Assembly (NCBI GenBank): GCA_900549715.1
Contig: URPK01000013.1
Location: 1-45,502 of the forward strand
Direction of reading: 5' to 3'
From: an uncultured Collinsella sp.
GTDB taxonomy: Bacteria > Actinomycetota > Coriobacteriia > Coriobacteriales > Coriobacteriaceae
Length of the DNA: 45,502 bases
Positions within the stretch are counted from its first letter, which is position 1. Every line of letters begins with the position of its first letter. The notes below the pieces were generated by a model. The model was not told the DNA's origin. It saw only the letters and a list, made by a program, of their open reading frames with translations, and made no database searches. Position numbers and translations under genes: made by a program. Shown piece after piece: positions 7,226-16,503 of this stretch.

Positions 7226-8316
7226 TACGCCTCGCCTCCCTTCTTGGAATCCTTGCGCGTACGGGACGTCTCAGGAGCGTTCTTGAGGAACTCGGGGTCA
7301 CCGGAGTAGTGGCACGCAGAGTAATGACCAGACTCGGTGACAACGCGCTCGGGGCGCTGCTTGCGGCACTTGTCCGTCGCATAGGGGCAACGAGGAGAGA
7401 AAACGCAGCCCTCAGGCAAGTTCATGAGCGAAGGCGGGTTGCCGTGAATCGGCGTAAGAGGCTTCTTCTCATCGATGGCCTGTTCCGGGATGGAGCGGAT
7501 AAGGCCCCAGGTGTAGGGGTGGCGGCTCTCGTAGAAGATTTCCTCAGCAGTACCGAACTCGACAGGACGGCCGGCGTACATAACCATGATCTTATCGGCC
7601 ATATCGGCGACGACGCCCAGGTCATGGGTAATCATGATGATGGCGTTGCCGTTCTTCTCCTGCATTTCCTGCATAAGCTCAATAATCTGAGCCTGAATGG
7701 TAACGTCCAGGGCAGTCGTGGGCTCGTCGGCAATCAGAATATCGGGATCGCAGGCAAGGGCCATAGCAATCATGACACGCTGACGCATACCGCCCGAGAA
7801 CTGGTGCGGATACTCATTGACGCGCTTCTCGGGCTCGGGAATGCCAACGAGGTCCAAAAGCTCGGTGGCGCGCTTGAGCGCCTCCTGCTTGGAGTAACCA
7901 CGGTGCAGACGAAGGCCCTCACCCACCTGCTTGCCGATCTTATAGACCGGGTTCAAGGAGGTCATAGGATCCTGGAAGATCATCGCGATGTCGTTACCGC
8001 GGATGTGCTGCATCTCTTCCTCGGTCATCTCGAGGATAGAACGACCGCGATAGCGAACGTCGCCGCCCTCAATCTTTCCCGGAGGCATCGAGATGAGGCC
8101 CATGATGGTCATGGCGGTCACGGACTTACCGGAGCCGGACTCACCGACGACACCCAGGGTCTCGCCGCGATCGAGTGTGTAGGAGACACCGTCGACAGCG
8201 CGAACGACGCCATCCTCGGTGTGGAAATACATCTTAAGGTCATCGACCTCGAGCAGATGCTGGCCCTCGGGAACCGGCTGGTCCTTCAGGTCCACATAGT
8301 TCTTGTTCTTCTTCAT
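7225..8316 (-). CDS. oppD: Oligopeptide ABC transporter ATPase OppD
   Basis: A 363-aa partner ATPase of OppF. It has Walker A GVVGESGSGKSV, signature FSGGMRQRVMIAMA, Walker B ILIADEPTTALD and a switch His in ITHD. The C-terminal extension has the Cys pattern GCVFSPRCPYATDKC plus a later SACH. The start lies 2 bp past the oppC stop and the end overlaps oppF, so the gene is embedded in the operon. Length and domain order are normal for the family. Confidence 0.92.
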   Translation of the reverse strand: MKKNKNYVDLKDQPVPEGQHLLEVDDLKMYFHTEDGVVRAVDGVSYTLDRGETLGVVGESGSGKSVTAMTIMGLISMPPGKIEGGDVRYRGRSILEMTEEEMQHIRGNDIAMIFQDPMTSLNPVYKIGKQVGEGLRLHRGYSKQEALKRATELLDLVGIPEPEKRVNEYPHQFSGGMRQRVMIAMALACDPDILIADEPTTALDVTIQAQIIELMQEMQEKNGNAIIMITHDLGVVADMADKIMVMYAGRPVEFGTAEEIFYESRHPYTWGLIRSIPEQAIDEKKPLTPIHGNPPSLMNLPEGCVFSPRCPYATDKCRKQRPERVVTESGHYSACHYSGDPEFLKNAPETSRTRKDSKKGGEA

Positions 8317-8318
8317 CC

Positions 8319-9254
8319 TTATGCGTCCTTCATCTTGACGTCGAGGGCGTCGCGCAGACCGTCACCCAGCAGGGTGAAGGCGAGCACCGTCGAGAGAATT
8401 GCCAGACCGGGCATGATCATCATCCAGGGAGCAGTCAGAAGATACTGCTGACCGTCCTGAATCATGGAGCCCCACGAAGGCGTAGGCGGGATAACGCCCA
8501 TGCCGAGGAAGGACAGAGCGGACTCGGTCAGAATAGCGCCACCAATGTTCATGGTCGCGTAGACCACGATAGAAGCAACGGAGTTCGGGAAGATATGGCG
8601 CATAACGATACGGGCATCGGATGCACCCATAGCGCGAGCGGCGTCAACATAGTCGTTCTCTTTGACCGTTAGGATCGCAGATCGGAAGACACGGGCAATC
8701 GAGGGCCAGCCGAGAATGCCGATGGCGATAAAGACGTTCTGAAGACCACGACCGATAACGGCAATCATGGCAACAACGAACAGCACGTACGGGAACGCCA
8801 GGAAGATATCCGCACAGCGCATGATGATCGTATCCCAGATGCCGCCATAGAAACCGGCAAGGGCGCCCATGACCAGACCGATTACTGTGGAGATGGCAGT
8901 GGCCATAATACCGACGGAAAGCGAAACGCGTGCACCGTAGATAACACGGACGAGAATGTCACGACCAAGAGAGTCGGTGCCAAACGGGTGCTCGGCACAC
9001 GGAGCCAGCAGCGAGGTCTCGGCCATGGTAGTCGAGTCGGAAGCCGTAGGAGAGCCGAGCCAGGGCTGAGCCCACAGATCGGCGGTCAGGGCGACCACAA
9101 CGACGATGATGATCCAGCAGACACCGATAACGGCGAGCTTGTTCTTACGAAGACGCTTAAAAGCGTCGCCCCACAGCGTGCGGGACTTGGCGGGAGCAGA
9201 TGCGGCCTTGGTGGCGGTAGCCTGCTCCTGAGACTGAGAATCAGTTTCCTGCAT
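8319..9254 (-). CDS. oppC: Oligopeptide ABC transporter permease OppC
   Basis: A 311-aa inner-membrane permease of the BPD_transp_1 family. A cytoplasmic N-terminus of about 40 residues (Gln/Ala/Lys-rich) precedes the first membrane segment (LAVIGVCWIIIVVVVAL). The HPFGTDSLGRDILVRVIYGAR block is typical of OppC/DppC, and the EAA coupling loop reads ARAMGASDARIVMRHIFPNSV. It forms the translocation pore with OppB. The gap to oppB is 14 bp and to oppD 2 bp. Confidence 0.92.
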   Translation of the reverse strand: MQETDSQSQEQATATKAASAPAKSRTLWGDAFKRLRKNKLAVIGVCWIIIVVVVALTADLWAQPWLGSPTASDSTTMAETSLLAPCAEHPFGTDSLGRDILVRVIYGARVSLSVGIMATAISTVIGLVMGALAGFYGGIWDTIIMRCADIFLAFPYVLFVVAMIAVIGRGLQNVFIAIGILGWPSIARVFRSAILTVKENDYVDAARAMGASDARIVMRHIFPNSVASIVVYATMNIGGAILTESALSFLGMGVIPPTPSWGSMIQDGQQYLLTAPWMMIMPGLAILSTVLAFTLLGDGLRDALDVKMKDA

Positions 9255-9268
9255 GAGACGTACCTCCC

Positions 9269-10306
9269 TTAGGCCTTATCCGACGGACCGCCAAGGCGGA
9301 TGCGCGGGTCGAGGAATGCATAGCTAATGTCGACGAGCAGGTTGATCACCATGACGACGACGACGATGAGCGTAACGCCGCCCATAACGATGGGCCAGTC
9401 GCGCATGCTAATGGCGCGGTAGACCTCGAAGCCGATACCGGGCCAGTTAAAGACCGTCTCGGTCAGGATGGCGCCCGAAAGCATGCCGCCGAAGTCGACA
9501 CCAATGTAGGTAACGACGGGGATGAGTGCATTCTTAAGCGCATGCTTGATGATGATCGCGCGATTGGAGAGACCCTTGGCCTTTGCCGTGCGGATGTAAT
9601 CCTGGTTCATGACGTCGAGCAGCTGCGAGCGCATGATGCGGGCAGCATAGGCGGTCGAAACCGAAGCCAGCGTAATGGTCGGAAGCACATAGTGCATCCA
9701 ATCCTGATACTGGGAACTGGCACCGCCGGCACCCGAGATCGGCATGGAGAATGCACCGCCCGTGGCGTCCTTGAGAATGACGCCAAAGAACAGCTGCAGC
9801 AACATACCGAGCCAGAAGGCCGGGACGGCAACGAGAATCGACGTGGTGAGCGTTACCAAAATATCCCAGAAGGAATAACGCTTAACCGCCGAAATGATAC
9901 CCGCACCGATACCCATGATTGCCTCGAGCACGATGGCGCACGCGGCAAGTTTGACCGTATACGGATACTTCTGGGCAAAGATTTCCGTAACCGGCAGCTT
10001 GCGCTGGTACGAATTGCCCAGATCGCCATGAAGCAGGCCGTTCATGTAATACAAGTAACGGTCCACGAGCGACGTTTGAACGGGGTCGCCGTTCTCGTCA
10101 AGGATCGCGTTGCCGTCCTCGTCCGTCTGGACCAGGTGATAGCGAACGCGAAGCTGAAGCTCTACCTCGGGGGACAGAGCCTTGTCTCCACCGATCAGCT
10201 TGATCGGATCTCCCGGCACGATATTCTGGAGGGCGAACAGAATCAGCGTAACGCCCAAAAACACCGGGATGAACTGAAGCACACGTTTAACGATGTACTT
10301 ACCCAT
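9269..10306 (-). CDS. oppB: Oligopeptide ABC transporter permease OppB
   Basis: A 345-aa inner-membrane permease. The N-terminal membrane segment (FIPVFLGVTLILFAL) is followed by a large extracytoplasmic loop with an acidic stretch (DEDGNAILDENGDP). The EAA loop is AKAKGLSNRAIIIKHALKNA and the family motif WPGIGFEVYRAI is near the C-terminus. RBS GGGGAG lies 4 nt before the ATG. It is separated from oppA by 156 bp containing a strong hairpin (10338-10365), so oppBCDF is probably expressed below oppA. Confidence 0.92.
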   Translation of the reverse strand: MGKYIVKRVLQFIPVFLGVTLILFALQNIVPGDPIKLIGGDKALSPEVELQLRVRYHLVQTDEDGNAILDENGDPVQTSLVDRYLYYMNGLLHGDLGNSYQRKLPVTEIFAQKYPYTVKLAACAIVLEAIMGIGAGIISAVKRYSFWDILVTLTTSILVAVPAFWLGMLLQLFFGVILKDATGGAFSMPISGAGGASSQYQDWMHYVLPTITLASVSTAYAARIMRSQLLDVMNQDYIRTAKAKGLSNRAIIIKHALKNALIPVVTYIGVDFGGMLSGAILTETVFNWPGIGFEVYRAISMRDWPIVMGGVTLIVVVVMVINLLVDISYAFLDPRIRLGGPSDKA

Positions 10307-10337
10307 ACCACTCCCCTATCTAGGGATTAACCTAAAT

Positions 10338-10365
10338 GGGATGCCGATCGCCAGACCGGCATCCC
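10338..10365 (-). terminator. Hairpin between oppA and oppB (likely attenuator)
   Basis: GGGATGCCG (10338-10346) and CGGCATCCC (10357-10365) form a perfect 9-bp stem with a 10-nt loop, 98 nt past the oppA stop. On the minus strand only ATTTAGG follows, so termination is probably partial. Such hairpins often set a high binding-protein to permease ratio. Confidence 0.65.
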
Positions 10366-10462
10366 AAAATTACCATCAGCCAGTTTACCCCAGGTTAGGG
10401 AGAACTGTATGTTTCCCATGAGGTCTACGTAAATACTTGACCCTCACGGAAGCTGCAAACTC

Positions 10463-12139
10463 TTAGGCGAGCTCAGCGGTACCCAGCTCGGCGTGCTTCT
10501 GCGGATCGACATAGAGGTGCTTGATGCGATCGGAGCCGGCGATGGTGTGCGTGTAGAACATCACCGGGATGACCGGGCAGTCGGCAGCGACCATAGCGTC
10601 GGCCTCCTGCATCTTAGCGACGCGCTCTTCGTCGTCAACCGTGGTACGAGCCTCGTCGACCTTTGCGTCGAACTCGGGGTTGTTGTAACCAGAGCGGTTG
10701 TCGCCACCGAGGGAGTCGGAGTGGAACAGCGGATACAGGAAGTTGTCCATGATCGGGTAGTCGGCAATCCAGCCCAGACGACCGAACTGATAATTGAAGT
10801 TCTGATACTGCTCGAGCAGGGCAGACCACTCAGGGGTATCGGAGACAGCGGTAACGCCAACCTTGGCGAGGTCGCCGATGATGGACTCCATGATCTCCTT
10901 ATGACCACCGTCCTGGTTGTAGGAAAGGGTCACGCTAATGCCACGGTCGCCGTTAGCGCCAGCGGGAGCAACCTTGTCGAGGTACTCGTTAGCCTTGTCG
11001 ACGTCGTAGGCGCAGAACTCCCATGCGCCCTCCTTGTAGCCATCGATGCCCGGAGGAACAATGCCGTCGGCGGGGGTACGGGTACCCTTGAAGATGGTCT
11101 TGCAGATGGCCTCACGGTTGATGGCCAGGGAGATACCCCTGCGCAGGTCGGCATTGTTGAACGGCTCGGCCGTGTTGTTGCAGGTCAGGTAGTAGGTGGA
11201 AGGCTCGGCGCCGAGCAGCATATGCTCGCCGTCACCCATGGTGTAGCCGTCCTTGGACACGCCGCGATCCTTCTTGGCGGCGTCGATCTGAGCAACGGGA
11301 ACGTCGCAGACATCGAGGTTACCGGCCTGGAACTCCTTGTAGGCGGTCTCCATGTCCTTGATGACCTGGAAGTGGATGCCATCGATCTTGGCCTTGTCGC
11401 CATAGTAATCGTCGAACTTCTTGAGGTTGATCTCCTGACCATCCTCCCACTTGCCGTCCATCATGAACGGGCCGTTACCGATCGGGGCAAGGTAGAAGCT
11501 CTTAACATCGGACTCGGCGCACTCGGGAACCGGGGACAGAGCCGGGTGAGAGGCGACGAAGGGGAAGTCGGCGTAAGCGGAAGACAGCTTGACGACGAGG
11601 GTCTCATCGTCGGGGCAAGTAACACCGCTGAGCTCGGTAGCGTTGCCGGCAAGCAGATCGTCATAGCCCTCGACCATGGAAAGGTGATAGGAGACCTCGG
11701 AAGGGCCGTACTCGGTAGCGATGGCCGACTTGGTGTTGACCAGACGCTCCCAAGCGAGCTTGAAGGACTTGGAGGTAACGTCGTCACCGTTGTGGAACTT
11801 AGCCTTCTTGATCTTGAAGGTGAACTCGGTGGCGTCGTCGTTGGCCTCGAAGGACTCGCAAGCCAGCGGGACGATCTTGCCCTTCTCGGCGTCATAAGAG
11901 GTCAGAGCGTCAAAGAGCTGGTACTCGACCTGAGTGCCCTGGTCCTCCTGGACATTGTAGGGGTCGATGCAGACCGGGTTGTTGATGTAGAAGTTCAGCG
12001 TCGAACCGGAGTCAGATCCGGAAGCGTCGCCGCCCTTCTTGCCGCACGCGGCAAGAAAAGCCATGGAGCTCGCAGCGAGGGTGCCGCCAACAAAGGCGCG
12101 ACGACCCATAACGGGCTGGTGGAACATAGAATCAGCCAT
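10463..12139 (-). CDS. oppA: Oligopeptide-binding lipoprotein OppA (SBP family 5)
   Basis: A 558-aa substrate-binding lipoprotein that delivers peptides to OppBC. The N-terminus has a twin Arg (GRRAFVGG), a hydrophobic core and a lipobox LAAC with the lipidated C32, followed by a Gly/Ser-rich linker. The mature part has SBP_bac_5 features (KGKIVPLACESFEANDDATEFTFKIK region, HNGDDVTSKSFKLAWERL). Start: ATG 12139 with AGGAGG five nt upstream. It is the first gene of the opp operon. The peptide preference is unknown, and nickel or other small ligands cannot be excluded for this family. Confidence 0.92.
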   Translation of the reverse strand: MADSMFHQPVMGRRAFVGGTLAASSMAFLAACGKKGGDASGSDSGSTLNFYINNPVCIDPYNVQEDQGTQVEYQLFDALTSYDAEKGKIVPLACESFEANDDATEFTFKIKKAKFHNGDDVTSKSFKLAWERLVNTKSAIATEYGPSEVSYHLSMVEGYDDLLAGNATELSGVTCPDDETLVVKLSSAYADFPFVASHPALSPVPECAESDVKSFYLAPIGNGPFMMDGKWEDGQEINLKKFDDYYGDKAKIDGIHFQVIKDMETAYKEFQAGNLDVCDVPVAQIDAAKKDRGVSKDGYTMGDGEHMLLGAEPSTYYLTCNNTAEPFNNADLRRGISLAINREAICKTIFKGTRTPADGIVPPGIDGYKEGAWEFCAYDVDKANEYLDKVAPAGANGDRGISVTLSYNQDGGHKEIMESIIGDLAKVGVTAVSDTPEWSALLEQYQNFNYQFGRLGWIADYPIMDNFLYPLFHSDSLGGDNRSGYNNPEFDAKVDEARTTVDDEERVAKMQEADAMVAADCPVIPVMFYTHTIAGSDRIKHLYVDPQKHAELGTAELA

Positions 12140-12238
12140 GCCATCCTCCTTATGAGATAGGACAAAGAAATGTTCAGTCGGACATATGTCGAGACAATCC
12201 GATCCGAACCATCAAAACGCCGCCCGCTGCTATGGCTG

Positions 12239-12267
12239 GTTATGCACAACGAACCAACGTTTCGCAA
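12239..12267 (-). promoter_or_regulatory. Candidate promoter of oppA
   Basis: On the minus strand, TTGCGA (12262-12267) and CATAAC (12239-12244) are spaced 17 bp, about 100 nt before the oppA start. The 295-bp gap 12140-12434 otherwise holds only the secG terminator. Confidence 0.35.
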
Positions 12268-12380
12268 TACAGTAGCGCATTTTATGCACGATTTGGGGCT
12301 AATTCCGGTTAACGGTCGAGAATTTCTTTAGTTGGGCGAAGTATGTGGGGATATTTTGACTCTGTTACAAATATGTAAAC

Positions 12381-12412
12381 AAAAAGGGTCCCGCACAAAG
12401 CGGAACCCTTTT
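12381..12412 (-). terminator. Terminator of secG
   Basis: GGGTCCCGC (12386-12394) and GCGGAACCC (12400-12408) form a 9-bp stem with one mismatch and a 5-nt loop. On the minus strand TTTTTG follows, and the other flank is AAAA, so it may work in both directions. It lies 22 bp past the secG stop. Confidence 0.8.
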
Positions 12413-12434
12413 CATGCATATATGCGACTCGAGC

Positions 12435-12689
12435 TTAGTAGCCGACGATGCCCTGCGGGAAGAAGAACATGCACAGAACGACACACACAGCAAAAACGAC
12501 GGCCATAATTACCGTCAGGCGATCGAGGTTCTGCTCCATGACGCCCGTGGCAGAGCTGGAGTTATACAGCGAGCTAGCGATCATATCCGAAACGCCGGTG
12601 CCCTTACCGGAGTGCATCAAGACGAGAATCGTCAGCGCCACGGCAGAGATAGCCCAAACGACAAACAGAAGAATCTGGAACGGACCCAT
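12435..12689 (-). CDS. secG: Preprotein translocase subunit SecG
   Basis: An 84-aa membrane protein, the non-essential partner of SecYE. Two hydrophobic segments (FQILLFVVWAISAVALTILV and LTVIMAVVFAVCVVLCMFFF) flank the conserved Gly/Ser-rich cytoplasmic loop starting HSGKGTGVSDM. RBS AAGGAG. It sits downstream of the glycolytic genes, as in other actinobacteria, but is cut off from gpmI by a strong terminator and so probably has its own promoter in 12690-12790. Confidence 0.9.
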   Translation of the reverse strand: MGPFQILLFVVWAISAVALTILVLMHSGKGTGVSDMIASSLYNSSSATGVMEQNLDRLTVIMAVVFAVCVVLCMFFFPQGIVGY

Positions 12690-12755
12690 AGATAAGCTCC
12701 TTCATAGAACAATTTAAACTCCAGTACTGTACCACAACCCCCAACACTCCCCCAC

Positions 12756-12786
12756 CTGCCATTTAGGGACGGGTTAGAAATGGCAG
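12756..12786. repeat. Inverted repeat upstream of secG
   Basis: CTGCCATTT (12756-12764) and AAATGGCAG (12778-12786) form a perfect 9-bp inverted repeat with a 13-nt loop, between the gpmI terminator and secG. It could be an operator or a leader hairpin. No U-tract follows on either strand. Confidence 0.6.
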
Positions 12787-12793
12787 AAATACC

Positions 12794-12826
12794 AAAAAGG
12801 GGGTCGTCCGGTTGTGGACAACCCCC
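12794..12826 (-). terminator. Terminator of the pgk-tpiA-gpmI unit
   Basis: GGGGGTCGTCC (12799-12809) and GGACAACCCCC (12816-12826) form an 11-bp stem with one mismatch and a 6-nt loop, followed on the minus strand by TTTTT (12798-12794). It lies 27 bp past the gpmI stop. Confidence 0.88.
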
Positions 12827-12853
12827 TTACTAGAAAACGGTATTTGTTTTCTA

Positions 12854-14407
12854 TTAGGCCTCGGTGGCGAGCACGCGGCCCGTCATCTCGGCGGAAGGCT
12901 CAATACCAGCCATCGTGAGCATGGTCGGGGCGATATCGGAAAGACGGCCGTCCTCGATACCGGTGAGCTTGGCCTTCTCATCAACGATGATGAACGGCAC
13001 ACGGTTGGTGGTGTGAGCCGTGAACGGATGCTTGGAACCGTCGGAAGCAACGTCAAACATGTGATCGGCGTTGCCGTGGTCGGCGGTAATCAGCGCAAAG
13101 CCGCCCTTGGCGAGAATCGCCGGGACAACCTTGGACAAAGCATCGTCAACAGCCTCGACGGCCTTAACAGCGGCGTCAAAGACACCGGTGTGACCAACCA
13201 TGTCGCAGTTCGCGAAGTTCACGATGTAGAAATCAGCGCGATCCTCGTTGATTGCGGCGACGAGCTTCTCGGTAACCTCGGGAGCGCTCATCTCGGGCTG
13301 CAGATCGTAGGTAGCGACCTTGGGGGAAGCGACGAGCACGCGCTCCTCGCCCTCCTTGGGCTCCTCGATGCCGCCGTTGAGGAAGAACGTCACGTGGGCG
13401 TACTTCTCGGTCTCGGCGGTGTGCAGCTGCTTAAGGCCATTGGCGGCGATAACGTCGGCCAGGACGTTCTCGGGGAACGTCTTGGGGAAGGCGACCTCGA
13501 CGTCAAACGTCGGGTCGTACTCGGTCATCGTCACAAAGTGCGAAAGCTTGATCTGCTCGCGCTCAAAGCCGTCGAACTCCTTGTCCGTGAACACGCGGGT
13601 CATCTGACGAGCACGGTCGGGACGGAAGTTGAAGAAGATGGCCGCGTCGCCCTCGTGGATGCCCTCGTTGTGGGCAGCGAAGGGCTCGACGAACTCGTCG
13701 CCGCGCGGGTCCTTCTCATAGTAGGCCTTGATACCGGCAACGGGGTCGGTATCGGCATCGGACGCGTTGACCATGACGTCGTAGGCGCGCTGGATGCGCT
13801 CCCAACGATTATCGCGGTCCATGGCCCAATAACGGCCCGAGACGGTGGCAACGCGAGCGTCGCAACCAGTCTCCTCGGAGATCTTAGCCAGGAAGGCGCA
13901 GAACTCACTCATGTAACCGGCACCGGACTGCGGGTCAACGTCGCGGCCATCCATGAAGGCGTGGACGCGAACGGTCTTGACACCATGCTCGGCAGCCATC
14001 TTGACCAGAGCCTCGACGTGGTTCATGTGAGAATGAACACCGCCAGGGCTCATAAGGCCCATGAGGTGGAGAGTCTTGCCGTCAGCCTTGACATCGTCCA
14101 TAGCCTTGACGAAAACCTCGTTCTTGGCGATGGAGCCGTCCTTGATGGCGTTGTTGATGCGCGAAAGCTCCTGGAACACGATGCGGCCGGCACCGATGTT
14201 GAGGTGACCCACCTCGGAGTTACCCATCTGGCCATCGGGAAGACCCACGTCCTCGCCCGAAGCACCGAGCGTGGTGTGGGGATACTGAGCGTACAGGCTA
14301 TCAAGGAAGGGGGTCTTGGCAGCGGCGACGGCGTTCTCGCCATCGGCCGGAGCAAGGCCGCAACCATCCATGATGATCAGGAGTGCAGGAAGATGACGCT
14401 GTGCCAT
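12854..14407 (-). CDS. gpmI: Cofactor-independent phosphoglycerate mutase
   Basis: A 517-aa two-metal (Mn) phosphoglycerate mutase interconverting 3- and 2-phosphoglycerate. The N-terminal metal motif is MDGCGL. The phosphoserine nucleophile lies in GQMGNSEVGH (Ser in GNSE), followed by LNIGAGR. Later metal ligands are in ADHGNADHMFD and FTAHTTNRVPFI. Normal length and complete. It starts 5 bp after tpiA ends and is co-transcribed with pgk and tpiA. In many actinobacteria tpiA is followed directly by secG, so gpmI looks like an addition to the cluster. Confidence 0.95.
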   Translation of the reverse strand: MAQRHLPALLIIMDGCGLAPADGENAVAAAKTPFLDSLYAQYPHTTLGASGEDVGLPDGQMGNSEVGHLNIGAGRIVFQELSRINNAIKDGSIAKNEVFVKAMDDVKADGKTLHLMGLMSPGGVHSHMNHVEALVKMAAEHGVKTVRVHAFMDGRDVDPQSGAGYMSEFCAFLAKISEETGCDARVATVSGRYWAMDRDNRWERIQRAYDVMVNASDADTDPVAGIKAYYEKDPRGDEFVEPFAAHNEGIHEGDAAIFFNFRPDRARQMTRVFTDKEFDGFEREQIKLSHFVTMTEYDPTFDVEVAFPKTFPENVLADVIAANGLKQLHTAETEKYAHVTFFLNGGIEEPKEGEERVLVASPKVATYDLQPEMSAPEVTEKLVAAINEDRADFYIVNFANCDMVGHTGVFDAAVKAVEAVDDALSKVVPAILAKGGFALITADHGNADHMFDVASDGSKHPFTAHTTNRVPFIIVDEKAKLTGIEDGRLSDIAPTMLTMAGIEPSAEMTGRVLATEA

Positions 14408-14412
14408 ATGTC

Positions 14413-15180
14413 CTACTCGCCTGCCTTGACGACCATAGAGGCGAAGTCGGCAGCCTTGAGCGAAGCGCCGCCCACAAGGGCGCCGTCAACGTCGGGCTTG
14501 GCGACGAGCTCGGCGATGTTGCCGGGCTTAGCGGAACCACCGTACAGGACGCGGATGCCGTTAGCGAGCTCCTCGCCGAACATCTCCTTGAGGGTCTCAC
14601 GGATAGCGCCGCAGACCTCCTGAGCGTCCTCGGCGGTAGCGGTCTTGCCGGTGCCGATAGCCCAGATGGGCTCGTAGGCGACGACGACCTGCTTGGGGCA
14701 GGTGATCTCGAGACCCTCGAGACCAGCCTTGACCTGGTTCACGACGTGCTCGACATAGGTACCGGCCTCGCGGACCTCGAGGGACTCGCCGCAGCAGAAG
14801 ACGGGGACAAGACCGGCGGCAACGAGGGCCTTGGCCTTCTTGTTCTGGTCCTCGTCGGTCTCGTGGAAGTAGTCGCGACGCTCGGAGTGACCGATGATGC
14901 AGTAGGTGCAGCCAGCGGACTTGAGCATGTCGCAAGAGGACTCACCGGTGAAGGCACCCTTGGCCTCCCAGTACACGTTCTGTGCACCGAGGGCGATGGG
15001 GGCAGCCTGAATGCGGTCATGAACCGTGGTGATGTCAATGGTCGGGGGGCAGACGAGCACCTCGACGCCAGCCGGAACCTCGGGCAGAGCCTGAGCCAGC
15101 TCGTCGGCGAGCTTGGCAGCCTCGGCGACGTCGTTGTTCATCTTCCAGTTACCAGCGATAAGAAGGGTGCGATTAGGCAT
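14413..15180 (-). CDS. tpiA: Triosephosphate isomerase
   Basis: A 255-aa TIM-barrel enzyme interconverting dihydroxyacetone phosphate and glyceraldehyde 3-phosphate. It has N-terminal GNWKMN (catalytic Lys), catalytic His in IGHSERR and catalytic Glu in AYEPIWAIGTG, with GGSAKPGN binding phosphate. The ATG at 15180 overlaps the pgk stop by 8 nt (ATGCCTAA), consistent with translational coupling; an upstream extension of this frame would run further into pgk. Confidence 0.96.
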   Translation of the reverse strand: MPNRTLLIAGNWKMNNDVAEAAKLADELAQALPEVPAGVEVLVCPPTIDITTVHDRIQAAPIALGAQNVYWEAKGAFTGESSCDMLKSAGCTYCIIGHSERRDYFHETDEDQNKKAKALVAAGLVPVFCCGESLEVREAGTYVEHVVNQVKAGLEGLEITCPKQVVVAYEPIWAIGTGKTATAEDAQEVCGAIRETLKEMFGEELANGIRVLYGGSAKPGNIAELVAKPDVDGALVGGASLKAADFASMVVKAGE

Positions 15181-16363
15181 CGAGAAGCGCCTCCACTCCG
15201 GGCAGGGCCTTACCCTCGACGAGCTCCATGGAAGCGCCACCACCGGTGGAAATCCAGCTCATCTTGTCGGCCAGGTTGAACTTGTTGACAGCTGCGACAG
15301 AATCGCCGCCGCCGATGATCGAGGTGCAGTCGGCCTCGGCGACAGCCTCGGCGATAGCCTGGGTGCCATGAGCGAAGTTATCGAACTCGAAGACGCCCAT
15401 GGGGCCATTCCAGAACACGGTCTTGGCGCCCTTGACAGCCTCGGCGTAGAGCTCCTCGGTCTTGGGGCCGATGTCCATGCCCTCACGATCGTCGGGGATA
15501 GCGTCGGAAGCGACAACCTCGGGGACAGCGTCCTCGCCAAAGTGATCGGCAACGCGGTTGTCGATGGGGAGCAGGATCTTGACGCCCTTCTCCTCGGCCT
15601 TCTTGAGCATCTCGCCAGCGCGCTCGACCCAGTCCTCTTCCTTGAGGGACTGACCGACGGACATGCCCTGAGCCAGGAAGAAGGTATAGGCCATACCGCC
15701 ACCGATGATCAGGGTGTCAGCGGAGTCGATGAGGTGATCGAGGACGCCGATCTTGGAGGAAACCTTGGAACCGCCGACGATGGCGACGAAGGGGCGCTCG
15801 GGCTCGGCGAAGATACCGGTCAGCGTGTCGACCTCCTTCTCGAGCAGGAAGCCGGCGACGGCAGGCAGGTAAGCGGCGGGGCCCACAACGGAACCCTGGG
15901 CGCGGTGAGCGGTGCCGAAAGCATCGAGAACGAAGACGTCGCCATAGGAAGCGAGCTTCTTGGCGATCTCGGGATCGTTCTTCTTCTCACGCTTATCGAA
16001 GCGGACGTTCTCGAGAACGAGAACCTTGCCCGGCTCGACGGCAGCGACAGCCTCGGCAGCCTTCTCGCCGTAGGTGTCGGCGACAAAGGCAACGTCGAGA
16101 CCAGAGAGCTCGGCGAGCTTCTTGGCGACGGGCTCGAGGGACAGCTCGGGCTGGAAGCCGGTGCCATCGGGACGGCCGAGGTGGCTCATGAGGATGACGC
16201 GAGCGTTGTGCTCAACGAGATAGTTGATGGTGGGCAGGGCAGCCTTGATACGGGTGGTATCGCCAACGACGCCATCCTTGATAGGCACGTTGAAGTCAAC
16301 GCGGACGAGAACGCGCTTGCCGTCGACATCGATGTCGCGGACGGTCTTCTTGGTAAAGGCCAT
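15173..16363 (-). CDS. pgk: Phosphoglycerate kinase
   Basis: A 396-aa monomeric kinase making ATP from 1,3-bisphosphoglycerate. It begins with the substrate-binding RVDFNVPIKDG and has SHLGRPDG, the hinge region, and C-terminal GGGDSVAA and STGGGASMELVEG for nucleotide binding. Start: ATG 16363 with AAAGGTAG upstream. A terminator-like hairpin (16420-16464) separates it from gap, and a small leader hairpin (16387-16409) precedes the RBS, so pgk-tpiA-gpmI is read through or separately started from gap. Confidence 0.96.
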   Translation of the reverse strand: MAFTKKTVRDIDVDGKRVLVRVDFNVPIKDGVVGDTTRIKAALPTINYLVEHNARVILMSHLGRPDGTGFQPELSLEPVAKKLAELSGLDVAFVADTYGEKAAEAVAAVEPGKVLVLENVRFDKREKKNDPEIAKKLASYGDVFVLDAFGTAHRAQGSVVGPAAYLPAVAGFLLEKEVDTLTGIFAEPERPFVAIVGGSKVSSKIGVLDHLIDSADTLIIGGGMAYTFFLAQGMSVGQSLKEEDWVERAGEMLKKAEEKGVKILLPIDNRVADHFGEDAVPEVVASDAIPDDREGMDIGPKTEELYAEAVKGAKTVFWNGPMGVFEFDNFAHGTQAIAEAVAEADCTSIIGGGDSVAAVNKFNLADKMSWISTGGGASMELVEGKALPGVEALLDA

Positions 16364-16386
16364 GTTTGCTTCTACCTTTCGTACGT

Positions 16387-16409
16387 GTCTGCCTCCCATT
16401 ACGGCAGAC
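16387..16409 (-). repeat. Leader hairpin of pgk
   Basis: GTCTGCC (16387-16393) and GGCAGAC (16403-16409) form a perfect 7-bp stem with a 9-nt loop, ending about 10 nt before the pgk RBS. It may protect the 5' end of the pgk message after termination or processing at 16420-16464. Confidence 0.55.
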
Positions 16410-16419
16410 GATTTCCTAT

Positions 16420-16464
16420 AAAAAGGGCGCGACCCTAGGGTGTAAGCCCTATAAGGCCGCGCCC
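16420..16464 (-). terminator. Hairpin between gap and pgk
   Basis: GGGCGCG (16425-16431) and CGCGCCC (16458-16464) enclose a further CCCTA/TAGGG-type pairing. On the minus strand TTTTTA follows. It lies 39 bp past the gap stop. It either ends most gap transcripts or acts as a processing site that makes gap more abundant than pgk-tpiA-gpmI. Confidence 0.75.
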
Positions 16465-16503
16465 TTCTTTAGACGCTCAACGAGCTATTCGCTAAAAGCT
16501 AAA

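Noticed and set aside
12812..14623. A 603-codon plus-strand open frame opposite gpmI
   Set aside because: Antisense shadow; gpmI motifs on the minus strand are complete.
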